DNA of 64,000 nt from Buddleja alternifolia (Eukaryota > Streptophyta > Magnoliopsida > Lamiales > Scrophulariaceae). A program made the position numbers and the translations under genes. Positions 1 to 11,111 of this stretch are shown piece by piece. Every line of letters begins with the position of its first letter. Positions within the stretch are counted from its first letter, which is position 1. The stretch is from assembly GCA_019426215.1 (NCBI GenBank), contig CM033394.1, forward strand, positions 12,854,195 to 12,918,194, written 5' to 3'. Below the pieces are notes generated by a model, which saw only the letters and a list, made by a program, of their open reading frames with translations, ran no database searches and was not told where the DNA came from.

Positions 1-1572
1 TTCTTCTTCTTAAAGCGATGGTTCATCAGACTCTGAGAATGACCAAGAAGTTAAGGACTTCAAGAAAATGGTCAAAAATTCTCTCGTTGATATTCAAGGT
101 TCATGTTCTCAATTGGAAAACCGATCTGCCGAAGTGCTCAGCGGGGTAAGCTCAACAAGAACAACTTATATTCGAAATCAAGCTAATGCATGCACAATCA
201 AAGTGCTTGATAAAATGGTTCCCCTAATCACTGAACTCTCCAAAAATTTCAACCGATCGCTAGCTCAGAATGCATCTGCAGATATCGAGCGTCACAATCA
301 TTCAAATTCAGTCGCTCAAAGTATTGCTGAGCAAATTGCTCTCCTGGTCGAAGAGGTCAAACTTAGGGGTGTTCACGGTTTGGTTAATCGATCGAACCGA
401 ACCGAAACTGACTATTTGGATTGGAACCAAAACCAAATCGAACCTTTTCGGTTTGATTTTGGTTTTTATTTTTCGAGCATTTCGGTTTCAATTTTGGTTT
501 TAGTTTTGGGTCTAGGTTAACTAAACCAAACCAAAAACCGAATGAGTTTATAAATAATATATGATGTTTATTTATAGGGTGGGCTAATGTGGAATTTTGA
601 AACAATTTTGGGGCTACAACCTAATTATAATTTTTCAATTTAACTAAAACCCAACTCTCTGCCTCTCTCTACTCATACACAGTCAATCTCTCTCACTTTG
701 CGCCCCACGTCGTCGCCCCTCGCTGTCGCCATCACAGCAGCCACCAAAACTCATGTCCTAAATGCTATTATCATGTTATCACCGTCACAGCAACCCAACT
801 ATTTAAATTTAGATGTTATTGTCATGCTATTAGACAAAACACATGCTGCAAATGCTAAAAAACCACTGTTAGAATTTTTTGGACCAAAATCGGTTAGCTG
901 TTCAGCTAATCGAAAAAAATCAAAATTATTTCAGCTGAAACCAAACTGAACCGTTTCATTTCAGTTCAGTTTTGATTCCAGATATTTCTGACCTAAATTT
1001 CAGTTAGATGTTGATTTGGTTTTAATCGAATGAACACCCGTAGTCAAAGTCCTCTGAAAAGACATGGTCGACATCCGTGCATCTCTTGATAATGTCAGGA
1101 AAGGGGAGAAGATCCAAAAGCCAAAGAAGCTAAAGCCTCTGAATCAAATACAGAGAATAAAAACTGTCGCGCTGCGTTTCAAGAAATAAAAGAACTTAAA
1201 CAAAAAGTTACCAAAAAGCGCAAGCTGAGGTACTTTAGGCAAAGGCACAGGCTGCCTGACCTCGACGTGGATTTTCTAGAAGGCATGGGTTTTCGCCTTT
1301 GTGCCATACCTCTAAGAAGGCCACTCAGATGGAAGCCTTCAGATGACGCTGTCCGAGAAATTTACCATGATCTCCTCAGGACGCTTGGTATTCAACCAAT
1401 AGAATGGGTCGAGAGGTTGCTTGAGGTTCAAGAAAGTGCAAAGAAGAACCGAGATGACTCTAACAAAGAATAACATACAACAATGGTAGACATCGATACA
1501 GTTGTTCTAGATCTTGCTAAGGAGATTTTTGACGCTGACGCAGCAGCTAAGCCTCAGCAAAGAAGACAATAG
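1..1572 (+). pseudogene. Sirevirus-type accessory ORF, 3' end (element S), degenerate
   Basis: Remnant of the ORF that lies between pol and the 3' LTR in this Sirevirus-like family; the same ORF is seen on the other strand in element A (5693-14432). Residues coded from 68 to about 361 are polar and Lys/Glu/Gln-rich with heptad-like spacing, probably coiled coil. After the hAT insert the frame resumes with a stop and a shift. The segment at 1267-1473 (LLRTLGIQPIEWVERL) aligns with the C-terminus of the A copy (LRYIGIDPTDWDKHF), and a short acidic tail ends at the TAG at 1570-1572. No transmembrane segment is seen, so it does not look like a classical envelope protein. Function unknown. The 5' part lies outside the window. 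Confidence 0.6.
364..1042. mobile_element. Non-autonomous hAT-type DNA transposon, 679 bp
   Basis: Terminal inverted repeats are TAGGGGTGTTCA at the left and TGAACACCCGTA at the right (11 of 12 match when inverted). They are flanked by 8-bp target duplications GTCAAACT (356-363) and GTCAAAGT (1043-1050), one mismatch. An 8-bp TSD with a TA-RGG terminus is typical of hAT elements. Inside are GGTTTGGTT / AACCGAACC runs near the left end and related CGGTTTCATTTCAGTTC runs near the right end. No transposase is encoded, so it must be moved in trans. It sits in the accessory ORF of element S. Confidence 0.85.
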
Positions 1573-1804
1573 CTTAATATGTTTAATTGTTTTGTATCTT
1601 CGTTTGCTTTCTTATCTTTTTAGTACAATCATTTTATGCTTTCAAATTTATATATGAATGAATGATTGAAAGCTGAAACATCTTATTAAAGTTAATCAAC
1701 TCAACTAACTTTCTAACGCTAACTTATAAACAATCTTTTGGCTTTTGTCTAACTCTTAAATTACAAAAGAGTTAAAGTGTTGACATCATCAAAAGGGGAA
1801 AAAT
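1573..1804 (+). other. 3' untranslated stretch and polypurine tract of element S
   Basis: No ORF. It ends in CATCATCAAAAGGGGAAAAA (PPT about 1791-1803), matching the A-element PPT next to its 3' LTR (rc of 5462-5480). The tract primes plus-strand DNA synthesis in LTR retrotransposons and marks the following LTR as a 3' LTR. Confidence 0.6.
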
Positions 1805-3270
1805 TATAAAGAAATTTCATGTTAGATGTTTTGATAATGATAAGATAGGATTTTATGTGGACCCTAAAAAAATGTAAGGTTAATCTTTCATAGAAAATCC
1901 GCATAAGCATTTGAAAATTTATTATTTTGTTAGGCTTGTATTTTTATCTTTATAGATTTTAGACTAAGTATTAGATACCAAGTTACTGATAAAATTCTAG
2001 GTAAGTCTATCGAAGATGGGGTTGAAGATCAGTGTTTGAAGTAAAATGAAGATAAATATTATCTTAAGCGTCTGTCAAACACCAAATACATTTCAGGACT
2101 TATGAATTAGCCTTTAAAGATTCCAAGAGATCAGATTCACTTGAAATAAATTGCAAAGTCACTAAGAACTTAAATGCAATCAATAACAAACTTTTATTTC
2201 CAAGGGGAAATAAATTTAATTGCATTAAATGCTTGATAAGATCATTAAATGTGACAAGGACTAATTGCATACGGACAAGCCACCATTGACTAGACTGTCA
2301 GAGTTAAGAGTCTGCCACATGCAGTCGGTATAGCAGAAGTTCAAGAATGTCAGAAAAAGGAGCTACCCACTCGTCGAGTGATAGGCACGCGCCAGCTTGC
2401 GACCAACGGACAGATACCAAGAAATGTCTATAAATAGTATCTTTCAGCAAACCCTAATATACATAGAATTATACAAGGAAAATACATCCAAACTTTGCTG
2501 AAATCCTTTCCACGAAAAGCTTTAAAACTCCATATCCAAATCCTTCAAGCTTTTCATACATTCCAAAGACAGTCACAAATATTTCAAACATCTTCCATAG
2601 AAGAACCTTCACTATTATTGAGACATTCTAAGTTGTTTGAATTTCCGAAAATCAAACAAACCCTAGTGATAAAACCATCCAACCTCTTTCTTTTGTGTGA
2701 AGAAAAAGTTGTTGATCAAGCAGTATTTCTGAGTGACAGAATCTTGTTGAAGAAGATCTCAGTGGAGCTGAAGTCCGTTTGATCAAGCAGCTCAAGATCA
2801 TCTTCGTTCTATTTATTATTTGTAGAAGTACTCTGTGTGAAGATTTTGATCATCATCTAGTGAATTTCGTCCAAGTGAAAAGGAGAAGAAGGACGTAGCT
2901 GGGATTAAATCACCCAGTGAACCTTTCATACTTGTGTTATTTACTTTACTGTTTTATTGCTTTGTTTATCATTTGCATTCTATCTTTCAAAAGCTTTAAG
3001 AACAATAAGCCACTAATTGGCAAAACTGAACGCTAAAGTAACCATCATTTTCCTATGCTAACCGTGATTAAGTGATCTAAGCGTTACCATAATTTGGTAA
3101 TAGATAAATCACTACATCAAAGTTATTTATGTTCTACCGCTTAACCTAGCACTTTGCTTTCCAACCGTCCAAATATTTTAAGAGGAACAAATTTTTTTGA
3201 AGTTTAAGAAAACTTCAGGGTCTATTCAATCCCACCTTTCTAGACCCTTTTATATGCAACATGACCAAAA
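1805..3270 (+). repeat. LTR of Sirevirus-like element S
   Basis: Homologous to the A LTRs in reverse orientation: it begins near AAATTTCATGTTAGATG and ends CTATTCAATCCCACC...ACCAAAA just before a PBS. Length about 1466 bp. It has a PPT on its left and a PBS plus gag on its right, so it serves as 3' LTR of one unit and 5' LTR of a second one. It is older than the A LTRs: the terminal TG and CA are lost and many changes are visible. Confidence 0.75.
2429..2437 (+). promoter_or_regulatory. TATA box of S LTR (TATAAATAG)
   Basis: A TATAAATAG motif in the middle of the LTR, about 840 bp from its end, at the same relative place as TATAAATAA in both A LTRs. Probable Pol II core promoter of the element. 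Confidence 0.5.
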
Positions 3271-3272
3271 AG

Positions 3273-3286
3273 TGGTATCAGAGCGG
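3273..3286 (+). other. Primer-binding site (initiator tRNA-Met type)
   Basis: TGGTATCAGAGCGG begins 2 nt after the LTR end. TGGTATCA is complementary to the 3' end of plant initiator tRNA-Met, the usual Copia primer. Confidence 0.8.
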
Positions 3287-3373
3287 TTGAAGTAGAAACC
3301 TAAGCATTTCCGAGCATAACTGCTTGTTTAGATCCTTTTTCAAATCTTAGTCACTTTTTCTTTTTATCACATC

Positions 3374-3782
3374 ATGGCATTTACAAAGATGCTAAAGTTG
3401 ACTGAGTCAAATTATGACTCGTGAAAACTTAGGTCATTTACATACTTATGTTCATGTGACAATGAGATGTGTGATGTTCTTTCAGATGGGCCCATTCAGA
3501 TTATGAAAGTCATAATTAGAGGCCCTGGAGCGACTGAAGAAACTCCAGATGGTTATGTCGAGAAGCCCAAATTAGAATGAACAGTCGATGATCTTAGAAG
3601 AGCAAATTTGGATAATGTTGGTCGTAATGCTCTCTACTTAGTGTTAATTGATAATGAGGGATTATTGAACAAGATTAAGCTATGCAAGACCTCAAAAGAA
3701 ATATGGAATAAGTTGGCTAGTGTTTGTAAAGAATCTACAAAGATGGGGAAGAACAACCTCTTCATAGCCATGCAAAGATATG
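3374..3782 (+). pseudogene. Sirevirus-like gag N-terminus (element S), truncated
   Basis: The frame starts ATG-GCA-TTT (MAFTKMLKLTESNYDS) and matches the gag of A (20696 downwards) and of D. The UBN2-like capsid region includes NLDNVGRNALY and the KEIWNKL segment. Stops stand at two expected Trp codons (TGA at 3422 and in the E-stop-TVDD segment); both are TGG to TGA. After the AMQRYE segment the gag similarity stops and Copia integrase sequence of H begins, so this is a deletion or recombination joint. Confidence 0.75.
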
Positions 3783-3886
3783 AAATGGAAAGATGCCTAG
3801 TCTTAAACACATTAGGATATGGGGTTGTCCATCATATTTGAAAAAGACAAAGACGGAGAAATTGGAAGATAGATTTTTAAAACGTT
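3783..3886 (+). pseudogene. Copia pol fragment H, left half (integrase C-terminal region)
   Basis: Translates as HIRIWGCPSYLKKTKTEKLE and following, the conserved segment that comes after the integrase core in Copia pol (compare HIKIWGCPAYVKKTKVDKLE in B1 at about 26930). It is cut at 3886 by the 3' LTR of element A. The continuation in the same frame is at 34988. Confidence 0.8.
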
Positions 3887-5461
3887 TGTTGGTCCCAAGT
3901 GGCATACTAAAGGGTCTAGAAGGGGGGGGGGGGGGGGGGGGGGGTTGAATGGACCATAAAGTCTTTCTAGACTTCAAAAAGATTCGTATTAAAATGTTTT
4001 GGACACTTTAAATGTAGACGCTCGACTAAGCGTTTACTTTAAATGTAGACGCTTAGGCTAAGTGTTTGATGAAGACTGTTTTAGAAAGTTAACTTAGACT
4101 TTAAGATTTGAATACTTTAACCAAATAGGTTTAAGCGTCCAGTTCTTTAATCCGTGTTAGCACTGCGGAATAATTTTAGAGTCTTCTCTTTTGAAAGCTT
4201 TAGCGTCACAAGAAAGTGTTTTAGTTGCTTAGCGTTCATCTGAGTTTTACTTAACAGATTTATACAAAGATATAATAATATGAAGAATGACTGTAAAGTA
4301 AAGAGCACGATATTTGTAAGGTTCGTTGGGTGGTGTAATCCCAACTACGTCCTTCTTCTCCTTGAACACTTGGAGACAATCCACTAATATGGTTCTCAAA
4401 GAATCACACAGAAACTTCTACAAATTAGGGAGAGATGGATGTTGATGACTTGAGCTTCTTGATCACACACATTTCTACTCCAAATCACTTCAATCCCCTT
4501 GCTTCTTTCACCCAGAAATAATGCAAGTATCCAACTTCGACTTCACACAGATCGCAAGGCTTGGATGGGGTTTTTCTAAACAGTTTGTTTGATTTTGATG
4601 AAGTTCAAACAACTTGGGAATATCTCAATAGTTTTGTGGGTTTTTTCAAAAAGAATGTTTTAGATATTGGTTGACTGTCTCAGGAATTGAAGAAAAGCAA
4701 GGAGAATGTTTTCTTGAATAATCTGGCTTTTCTGAGATTTTAAGGAATGAGACTTCAATGCAACAACAATTTGGCTTGGAATTGATCGTTGTGTTTGGCT
4801 TGTTGTTGAAGTCTTATTTATAGGCATTCTTGTAACAAGTGTCCTTTTGACACATGCACAGGTGCGTGTCTCTCACTTCCGCGAGTGAACCACTTTTGTC
4901 TTTTTTCCTGAAAATTTGCTGTACAAAAGTTGGTGCTGCAGTCTGGGAAAAGTTGACAGTCCAATAGGGTGGCTTCTCCGTACGTCTGAAAGTGCTTATC
5001 ACATTTAATGCTCTTATCAGCATTTAATGCATTTGAATTAAATACCCGTTGGTATTTAATGCACTGAGAATCATTGCATTAAACTCCTTTTGGACCTGGA
5101 AATAAATTCAGGTGAAATCCATCATTGATAGACGCTTATACATCCTTGAATTGCTTCTGCCCTATAAGGTAACGCTTGATATAGCTGGATATTTAAACGC
5201 TTGGAAACTTCATCTTCATTTAGACTTCAGGCGCTTGAGTCTTCAAACTTAACTACTGATAAGCTCACTCAGAATTCATCAAACGCTCAGCCTAAGACTA
5301 TTTAGCCTAACAATCTAGAATAAAACAAAACGAAGCCTATTACAAATCTAACGCTTCAAAGTTTATACATGATTTCTATTAAAATCAAACTTACATATTT
5401 TGGGGTCTAACATAAATTCTTAATTGTCATCATCAAAACATCTAACATGAAATTCCTAACA
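3887..5461 (-). repeat. 3' LTR of element A, 1575 bp
   Basis: On the minus strand it runs TGTTAGGAATTTCATG to GACCAACA. It is followed on the plus strand by ATTTTTCCCTTTTT, the complement of a PPT. It matches the split 5' LTR (20797-21383 plus 34014-34987, total about 1561 bp). It carries a run of 23 Gs at 3922-3944 where the 5' LTR has seven. Confidence 0.9.
4814..4823 (-). promoter_or_regulatory. TATA box in A 3' LTR
   Basis: Reads CTATAAATAA on the minus strand. The same motif is at 34339-34348 in the other LTR (CTATAAATAG). Likely transcription start region of A. Confidence 0.5.
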
Positions 5462-5692
5462 ATTTTTCCCTTTTTGATGATGGCAATACTTACTCTTTTA
5501 TAGTTCAAGAGTTAGACTGCCAAAAACAAAGTTAGCTTTGGTTAGATAAGGTTAGTTGATGTTAGTTATGCTTCAACGAGTTGTTTCAGCTGAAAAATGC
5601 ATTTTATATATGTCAATGATTACAAGCATTTTTACAACTAAACAGAAAAATTCATAAGAGACAAGAATATAGATAATGTAAATCAAAAGGCT
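5462..5692 (-). other. PPT and 3' untranslated region of element A
   Basis: Minus strand: the accessory ORF stops at 5693, then about 215 non-coding nt, then CCATCATCAAAAAGGGAAAA directly before the 3' LTR. A single PPT is visible, not the repeated PPTs reported for some Sireviruses. Confidence 0.65.
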
Positions 5693-8600
5693 TTAACGAC
5701 TTGGTCTAACTTTGTATCGCTTGGACATTTCAGCTCGGATAGCTTCAGTTAGGTTATCTTCCAAGGTCATCATCGCTTCATGATCTTTGTCGATTATGAG
5801 CTTATTCTCTTCCTTTTGTCTCTTCTTGAAAGCAGCAAAGTGCTTGTCCCAATCAGTTGGGTCAATACCAATATACCTTAGGGAGATTCTGAAAGTTCGG
5901 TTGAAGTCAGACATCTGCCTTTCTTCAGCTAAAATTCTTGGATCTGTCGGTTCTGGAATCAATGCTCTTTGAAGAGGAATGTCAAACTGTTCAAGCCGTG
6001 CTCTAGTAGGTATTGGTAGATTTGGATATAGAGCTAGTGGAGGTTCTCTTAGCGTTCTACTAGGCGCTCTAGCAGGATCACTTACTTCATAAGCAGGTAT
6101 CCAAGATGGGAGACTTAGCGCAAAAGGAGGAGATATTAATTGACGCTTCGGAGGCGGAGGAGGTTCTTGAGCTCCTGAACTGGACGCTCTTCTCTTTTCT
6201 CCTTTTCTCTCCTCTTCCCCCTTATTGCCATCATCAGCCTTCAGAAAATGTTCGGTGAGTAGACTAACCTAAGAAGCAATCTGAGATAATGAAGCTGTAA
6301 CATCATTAAAATGCTTATCGAACTGTTCGTTCATTGCGAGAAGCTTAGCGTTGGTAGCATCATTCATTTCTTGAAATTCTCCACGACACTCATCAACAGC
6401 CGCTTGAGTAGAACCTTTCATATGACCTATTTGAGCGTTAATGATTTGAGATTCAATCTTTGCCAGATCTGTCTTAATCCAGTGAAGGGATTCTTCATTT
6501 TGAGTAGCTTGATTGCTCATCTCCTCTAAGACAGATTTTAGCAAAGGTCCAAACGCTTGACCCACATCCGATGGAACCGCTTGAGGAGTCGGTCGCTTGA
6601 ATCTGGATGTATGCTTGAGTGAGTCAAGGGAAGCTTGATATGCAGGATCAGAAATTGTACATCGCACATGAGTTTGAAGATCCTCAGTAGTATCAGCAGC
6701 AACAGAATCAACGAGTTCAGGAGCGTCAGGAATAGCTTTTGGTGGAGACGCTTGAACTAGCACTTCAGCAGACGCAAGAAGACTTGCAAATTTTGAAGTG
6801 GACGTTGGTACGGATTCTTCAACCAACTTAGCAAGCACTTCCTCAATCACTGACTCCTCTTGACGAAAGTCATCGAATTGGAAGTTCCAATTTGCTATAT
6901 CTGCATATGAATTTGAAGCAGCTTTCAGAAGTTCAGTTAGGCGTGAGCGAGAGATGCAAGTCCCTTGAATGAAGGTGCAGAGTGGACTATCTCTGGCTTG
7001 GACGTACATTGGACCCATGATGTCCAATACGTGGTTTGGGAAGATCCTTGACTTTGGCTTTGGAATGAGAAATAATGTATCTGGGCAGTAATGCAAGGAA
7101 AATCCGATAAGCCGATCTGTAGGAAGACGCTGTGACTTGTGAGATTCTGGCACATACCTACAGTAATAATCTTCCAAATACGGATACACTGCCCGAGCTA
7201 TGCCTTGATTGCGTTCAAGTAAGGAGAGACCATTGGCATAATGATCGCTTACTTCCTGTTTGATAGAAGGTAGAAGTGGATAACCTTGGAAGTTTCGAAT
7301 CTTCGAGCCATTTGGCTTCCGTAGATTTTCAGTGAAGATCTTGTCGAAATGAGGAATGGGAGCCATGATCTTCATCATCAATCTAAAGTTTTCATCACAG
7401 TGACTTGGTGGGAAGTTCAAACGGGATGGAGATGAACTGCCACTGGTGGACACTTGAGCGTTGAACTGGAGGGGAGTAATGGACAGTCTGTGCAACGCTT
7501 GACGTAGACACTGCTCTATCTGTTGACGGACTTTAAACAGCTTGGCAACAGGTCCAACTCGCTCTTGACGCTTTAGAAGACAATACTTGGCAAACTAATG
7601 CTTCTTGTCATGCATTCCTATGCCAAATAGATAGGAAGCTTGAACTAATTCTGTGAACGTATATCTGTGGTCCACATACACTTCAACCCAGTTGACTTCA
7701 ACCATACAGTAGTTTGTTCCAACATTGACCATAGCTCGAATGCCTTCATGATGGATATCTCTGATAGATTCAAAACGATATCTATCAGGCTGATAGTTGG
7801 CATTCCAGACGCTGTCAAAGTATGCATCAGCTTCGGTCTGGATCAAATCCATTAGAGATTTGAGATGCTTATCGGAATGAACTCCTTTATTCTTCCACAG
7901 TCGAAGAAGATTGACAGAATTCTTGTTCTCATCACTATTTGCTATAAGAGGAAAATGTGTGTAGCCTTCTCTGTTTAAGACTTCCTCTGAAGGGTTGAGA
8001 AACTCTGGGGGAAAAGGATCATACACTCTGATGTTGTAGTCTCTCAGAGAAAAACCAGTTGAATTACTGTGCCCATAATCTAGGTAGTAGGTGAGATCCA
8101 TATCACACCTAGGAGTTCTACCTCCTTATCTGTCTTGTTGAAGAATAAGAGAAGATGGTATCTGACCAGGAGATTTACTAAGTTGAATGGCCAGATAGTA
8201 CTCTCTCTCAATTTCTGTCAGCTCGGTGTTGAAGACTATATCCCTGATCTGATTGTCGATGTCAATTAGCGAGGCTACCTCATTCTCAACATTAATGTAT
8301 CTTTCTTCAGTATATCCAGCTGGAATGAAATCTTCTTCGAGCGCTGGGGGCATAAAATTGATTGAGTGATCAATCGTCTTCAGTGGGTCCAGCTTGAAGA
8401 AATGCCTTGGCTTTGTAATGTCTTCAGCAACGCTCTGACTTTCTAGCTTACCTACGTTATAGCTGGAACACTAATTGACGCTTGGACCTCTTGGGGAGTA
8501 GGTTCTTCTACTTCAAGTGTAGCAGCTTTTGTGGCAACATCTTTGGCAATAGCCACAACATTTGTCATCTCAACAGCCAGGTGGACGTCTGTTGATGCTT

Positions 8601-9360
8601 CACCAACAGCTGGAACTAGAGCCTGATAACTTGTCTCAACAACAACTTGAGCGCTTGGCTCAACGGCAACTTGAGCGCTTGGCTCAATAGCAACTTGAGC
8701 GCTTGGCTCAATAACAACTTGAGCGCTTGGCTCAACAGTCTCAGGTTGTTTAGGAACAGGAGTAACTCGACGCTTGCTTATCCTGGAACGCTTGAAAATT
8801 TTCTTCACGTTGACTCCTTCAACGAGCTTTAGCGTTTGAATTGGAGGAGCGGTAGATGGTTCCTCAAAGTTTATTTGTTTAATAGTCCCTTCCAACTTCC
8901 TACGCCTGATGAGAGGAATCTTGTCCTCTGCATCCTCATCATCCTTTTGAGGAGAAGGAATGACTTGAGCCTTGGGCTTTCTGGGAGTTCTCTTCTTTGT
9001 AGCAGCTGGACGCTTCACGGCTTCTTCTGGAACTGGATGCTCAGCTTCTTCATCTGACGCTTCGCCTACTTCCAGACGCTCAGATAGTGGTCTAGCAGCA
9101 ACACCAACTATGGGAGGATTGAACAGATTATTCAGAATTTTTCTTCCCAGCATCTTGGTCTTGTTCAGCGGTTGACCAGATGAGTAGACACAGTCTGATT
9201 TATATAATAGGTCGCTCAAAATAAGGCCATAAGGTTTATTTGAGGCATTTAAACAGTCTCTAAACCTTCCAAATACATACTCACTCTAGTTTATCTTAAG
9301 ATTGAGGAGTATCGCCGTCATCATCTGAAATTGATCTGGGTTTACTTTACCAAAGGTACC
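5693..9360 (-). pseudogene. Accessory ORF of element A, main part
   Basis: Long coding-like region after pol, read on the minus strand and joined in frame with 13934-14432 once insert C is removed. Pieces: 9219-8452 (basic, Pro/Glu/Val-rich, four EPSAQV repeats), 8353-8126, 8101-7595 (folded-looking, YFDSVWNANYQPDRYRFES), 7495-6269 (408 aa, ending in a Gln/Glu-rich probable coiled coil), 5962-5693 (IGIDPTDWDKHF then charged helix, stop TAA). Stops and frameshifts separate the pieces. Whole length about 1,390 codons. No signal peptide or membrane span is obvious. It occupies the env-like place of Sireviruses but I cannot name the family. S carries a homologous end at 1-1572. Confidence 0.65.
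8643..8738 (-). repeat. Four 24-bp tandem repeats in accessory ORF (EPSAQV repeat)
   Basis: Four in-frame copies of CAACTTGAGCGCTTGGCTCA plus four bases, coding on the minus strand for EPSAQVVI / EPSAQVAI / EPSAQVAV / EPSAQVVV. The arrays differ only at the last few bases, so the expansion is recent or is kept homogeneous by slippage. Confidence 0.9.
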
Positions 9361-10931
9361 TGATATATGTTATTTTTACACTAGTTTTCTCCCGTTTATC
9401 GACTTAGTTTTGATTGTTTCCTTGATAATTTGATCACATATGATGCTTTGATCCTTGTCTTCTCATATTTTATAGAATAACATAACATTTGGAGGAAAAG
9501 AACAAGGATTGAAGGTAAATCATGCATAAAGATACAAACTGTCTGCGCAGTGATAGAGTTTATTGAATAGATTTCTCTACCCATGTCCAAATTACACACT
9601 TCTTATACCAATGGAAAGATAAGAGGCAAAGGTAAATTTCTTATGTTGAAGACAAAGATCAGATATGTAGGGAAGGAGGTGAAAACGTCATCGGAAGAGA
9701 CGTCTTACGATGGAGTTTTCTCATTCAGTGACTTGTGAGACAATTTTGTCATCTTTAACGTTTGATTTCGGCCCTAGTGTCTTCTGAAGAGTTGTAGAGC
9801 TTTGTTTTAGGATTCTACAGCAACTTGAATCAGTGAATTCCGACATCGGTAGAGAAAGTTATGCGAAATTTACCAAACCTGGCTGGAGCAGCAGGGGACG
9901 AACGCCGCGGCGTTCACATGCAGTAGCCAACGCCGAGGCGTTCAACAAGCGAACGCCGCGGCGTTCGAGGCAGCGGGTTGGTCTATAAATACCCCTTTTA
10001 GCCATTTTTTACCCTAACTCACCTTGGATATCAGCAATCACACGAAAATAGAGAGAGAGGGAGTTTAGAAGAGAAGATTGAAGGTCAAAACATGGAGAAT
10101 TCAACAAGGAATCCACATCTCTACAAGAATTAGGGAGTTTTTACATATTTGTTTCTTGAATTTGTTCAAATCTCCTATGACTTGTATGATTTATATTTGC
10201 ACTTTTGACATGAATATGAGCTAAACTTGTTTGATTGAGGCCATGGATAGGCCGTTTATGTTATTTTGATTGTTGATTTGTTGGTGTTTATTGGATTAAT
10301 TTTGGTTTTAGCTATGTATTCAATATTTGATCTCAATGCTACATTTGCTTGATCACCAAGTGTTTGATAAAATGCCTCGGTTAGAGATCGAGAGATAATA
10401 ACCTAGGGAAGATATAAACATTGAATACCCTATAGTAAACCGACTAGAGATAGACTCGGTTTCTTTAGGTGGCTTTCCATTCACGTGGGGAATTCCTAGA
10501 CCTTAAATGCATCCTCGTTAATCGGGTTTTCATATAGAGATATATAGGAAATCGTTACCAAGGGTAGGGTTGCTATGCCAAGAGATTGGGTAGTACGTAC
10601 GTTAGGGAATTTCGCCTTAGCTAAATCAATCTAATAATCCAATAGAACCTAAATCACAATCTAAATGCATAATCGGTTTAACCATGTGCCTTGATCGCTT
10701 CTCTCTATTGTTTCCTCCCTTTATTTGGTGTGACGTTGCCTTAGTTTATTTTCTAGTATTTATTAATTAGTTAATCAACCTTTCTATCGACCGATTTAAC
10801 TTAGAATTGAGTAATATAGTAGTCTTGGTACTTAGATTATAGTTGTCCCTGCGGATACGATAACCCCGGACTTAGAAATCCACTTTACTACTTACGCGAC
10901 CTAGTTCTCTTGCTAGGATTTTGTCGTGTCA
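9361..10931 (+). repeat. 5' LTR of element C
   Basis: TGATATATG...GTCGTGTCA, 1571 bp. The start (TGAT...TATTTTTAC) and end (GTGTCA then PBS) match the F LTR ends (TGATCAGAGGCATTTTTAC and GCGTGTCA). It contains three GC-rich palindromes and a TATA box at 9900-9991. Confidence 0.85.
9900..9991 (+). promoter_or_regulatory. Palindrome array plus TATA box of C LTR
   Basis: GAACGCCGCGGCGTTC, a perfect 16-bp palindrome, at 9900-9915 and 9951-9966, with a close variant CAACGCCGAGGCGTTC at 9928-9943. TATAAATA lies at 9984-9991, 17 bp after the last copy. Spacing of the copies is 28 and 23 bp. The position upstream of TATA suggests a promoter-proximal protein-binding array. Confidence 0.6.
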
Positions 10932-10937
10932 AGTCTT

Positions 10938-10955
10938 TGGCGCCGTTGCCGGGGA
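10938..10955 (+). other. Primer-binding site (tRNA-Asp type) of C
   Basis: TGGCGCCGTTGCCGGGGA, 6 nt after the LTR end. This PBS type is usual in Athila-lineage Gypsy elements. The same site, inverted, is at 56798-56815 (F) and, with one change, at 63634-63651 (E). Confidence 0.85.
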
Positions 10956-11111
10956 CAACTATGGTATCTAATATTGAGATTCTCTTATTCTTTCTGAGCT
11001 TAGATCAATTTTTTTTTCTACTAATTGTTTTGTCTTTCTTTGAGCGAGATTGATCTCATTAGTGCATAACACGTACTAGTGGGATTGGACTAGCGGAGTT
11101 GGACTCTGAGA

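Noticed and set aside
8643..8738. 24-bp direct repeats considered as a CRISPR-like array
   Set aside because: Head-to-tail in-frame coding repeats without spacers, within a eukaryotic retroelement ORF.
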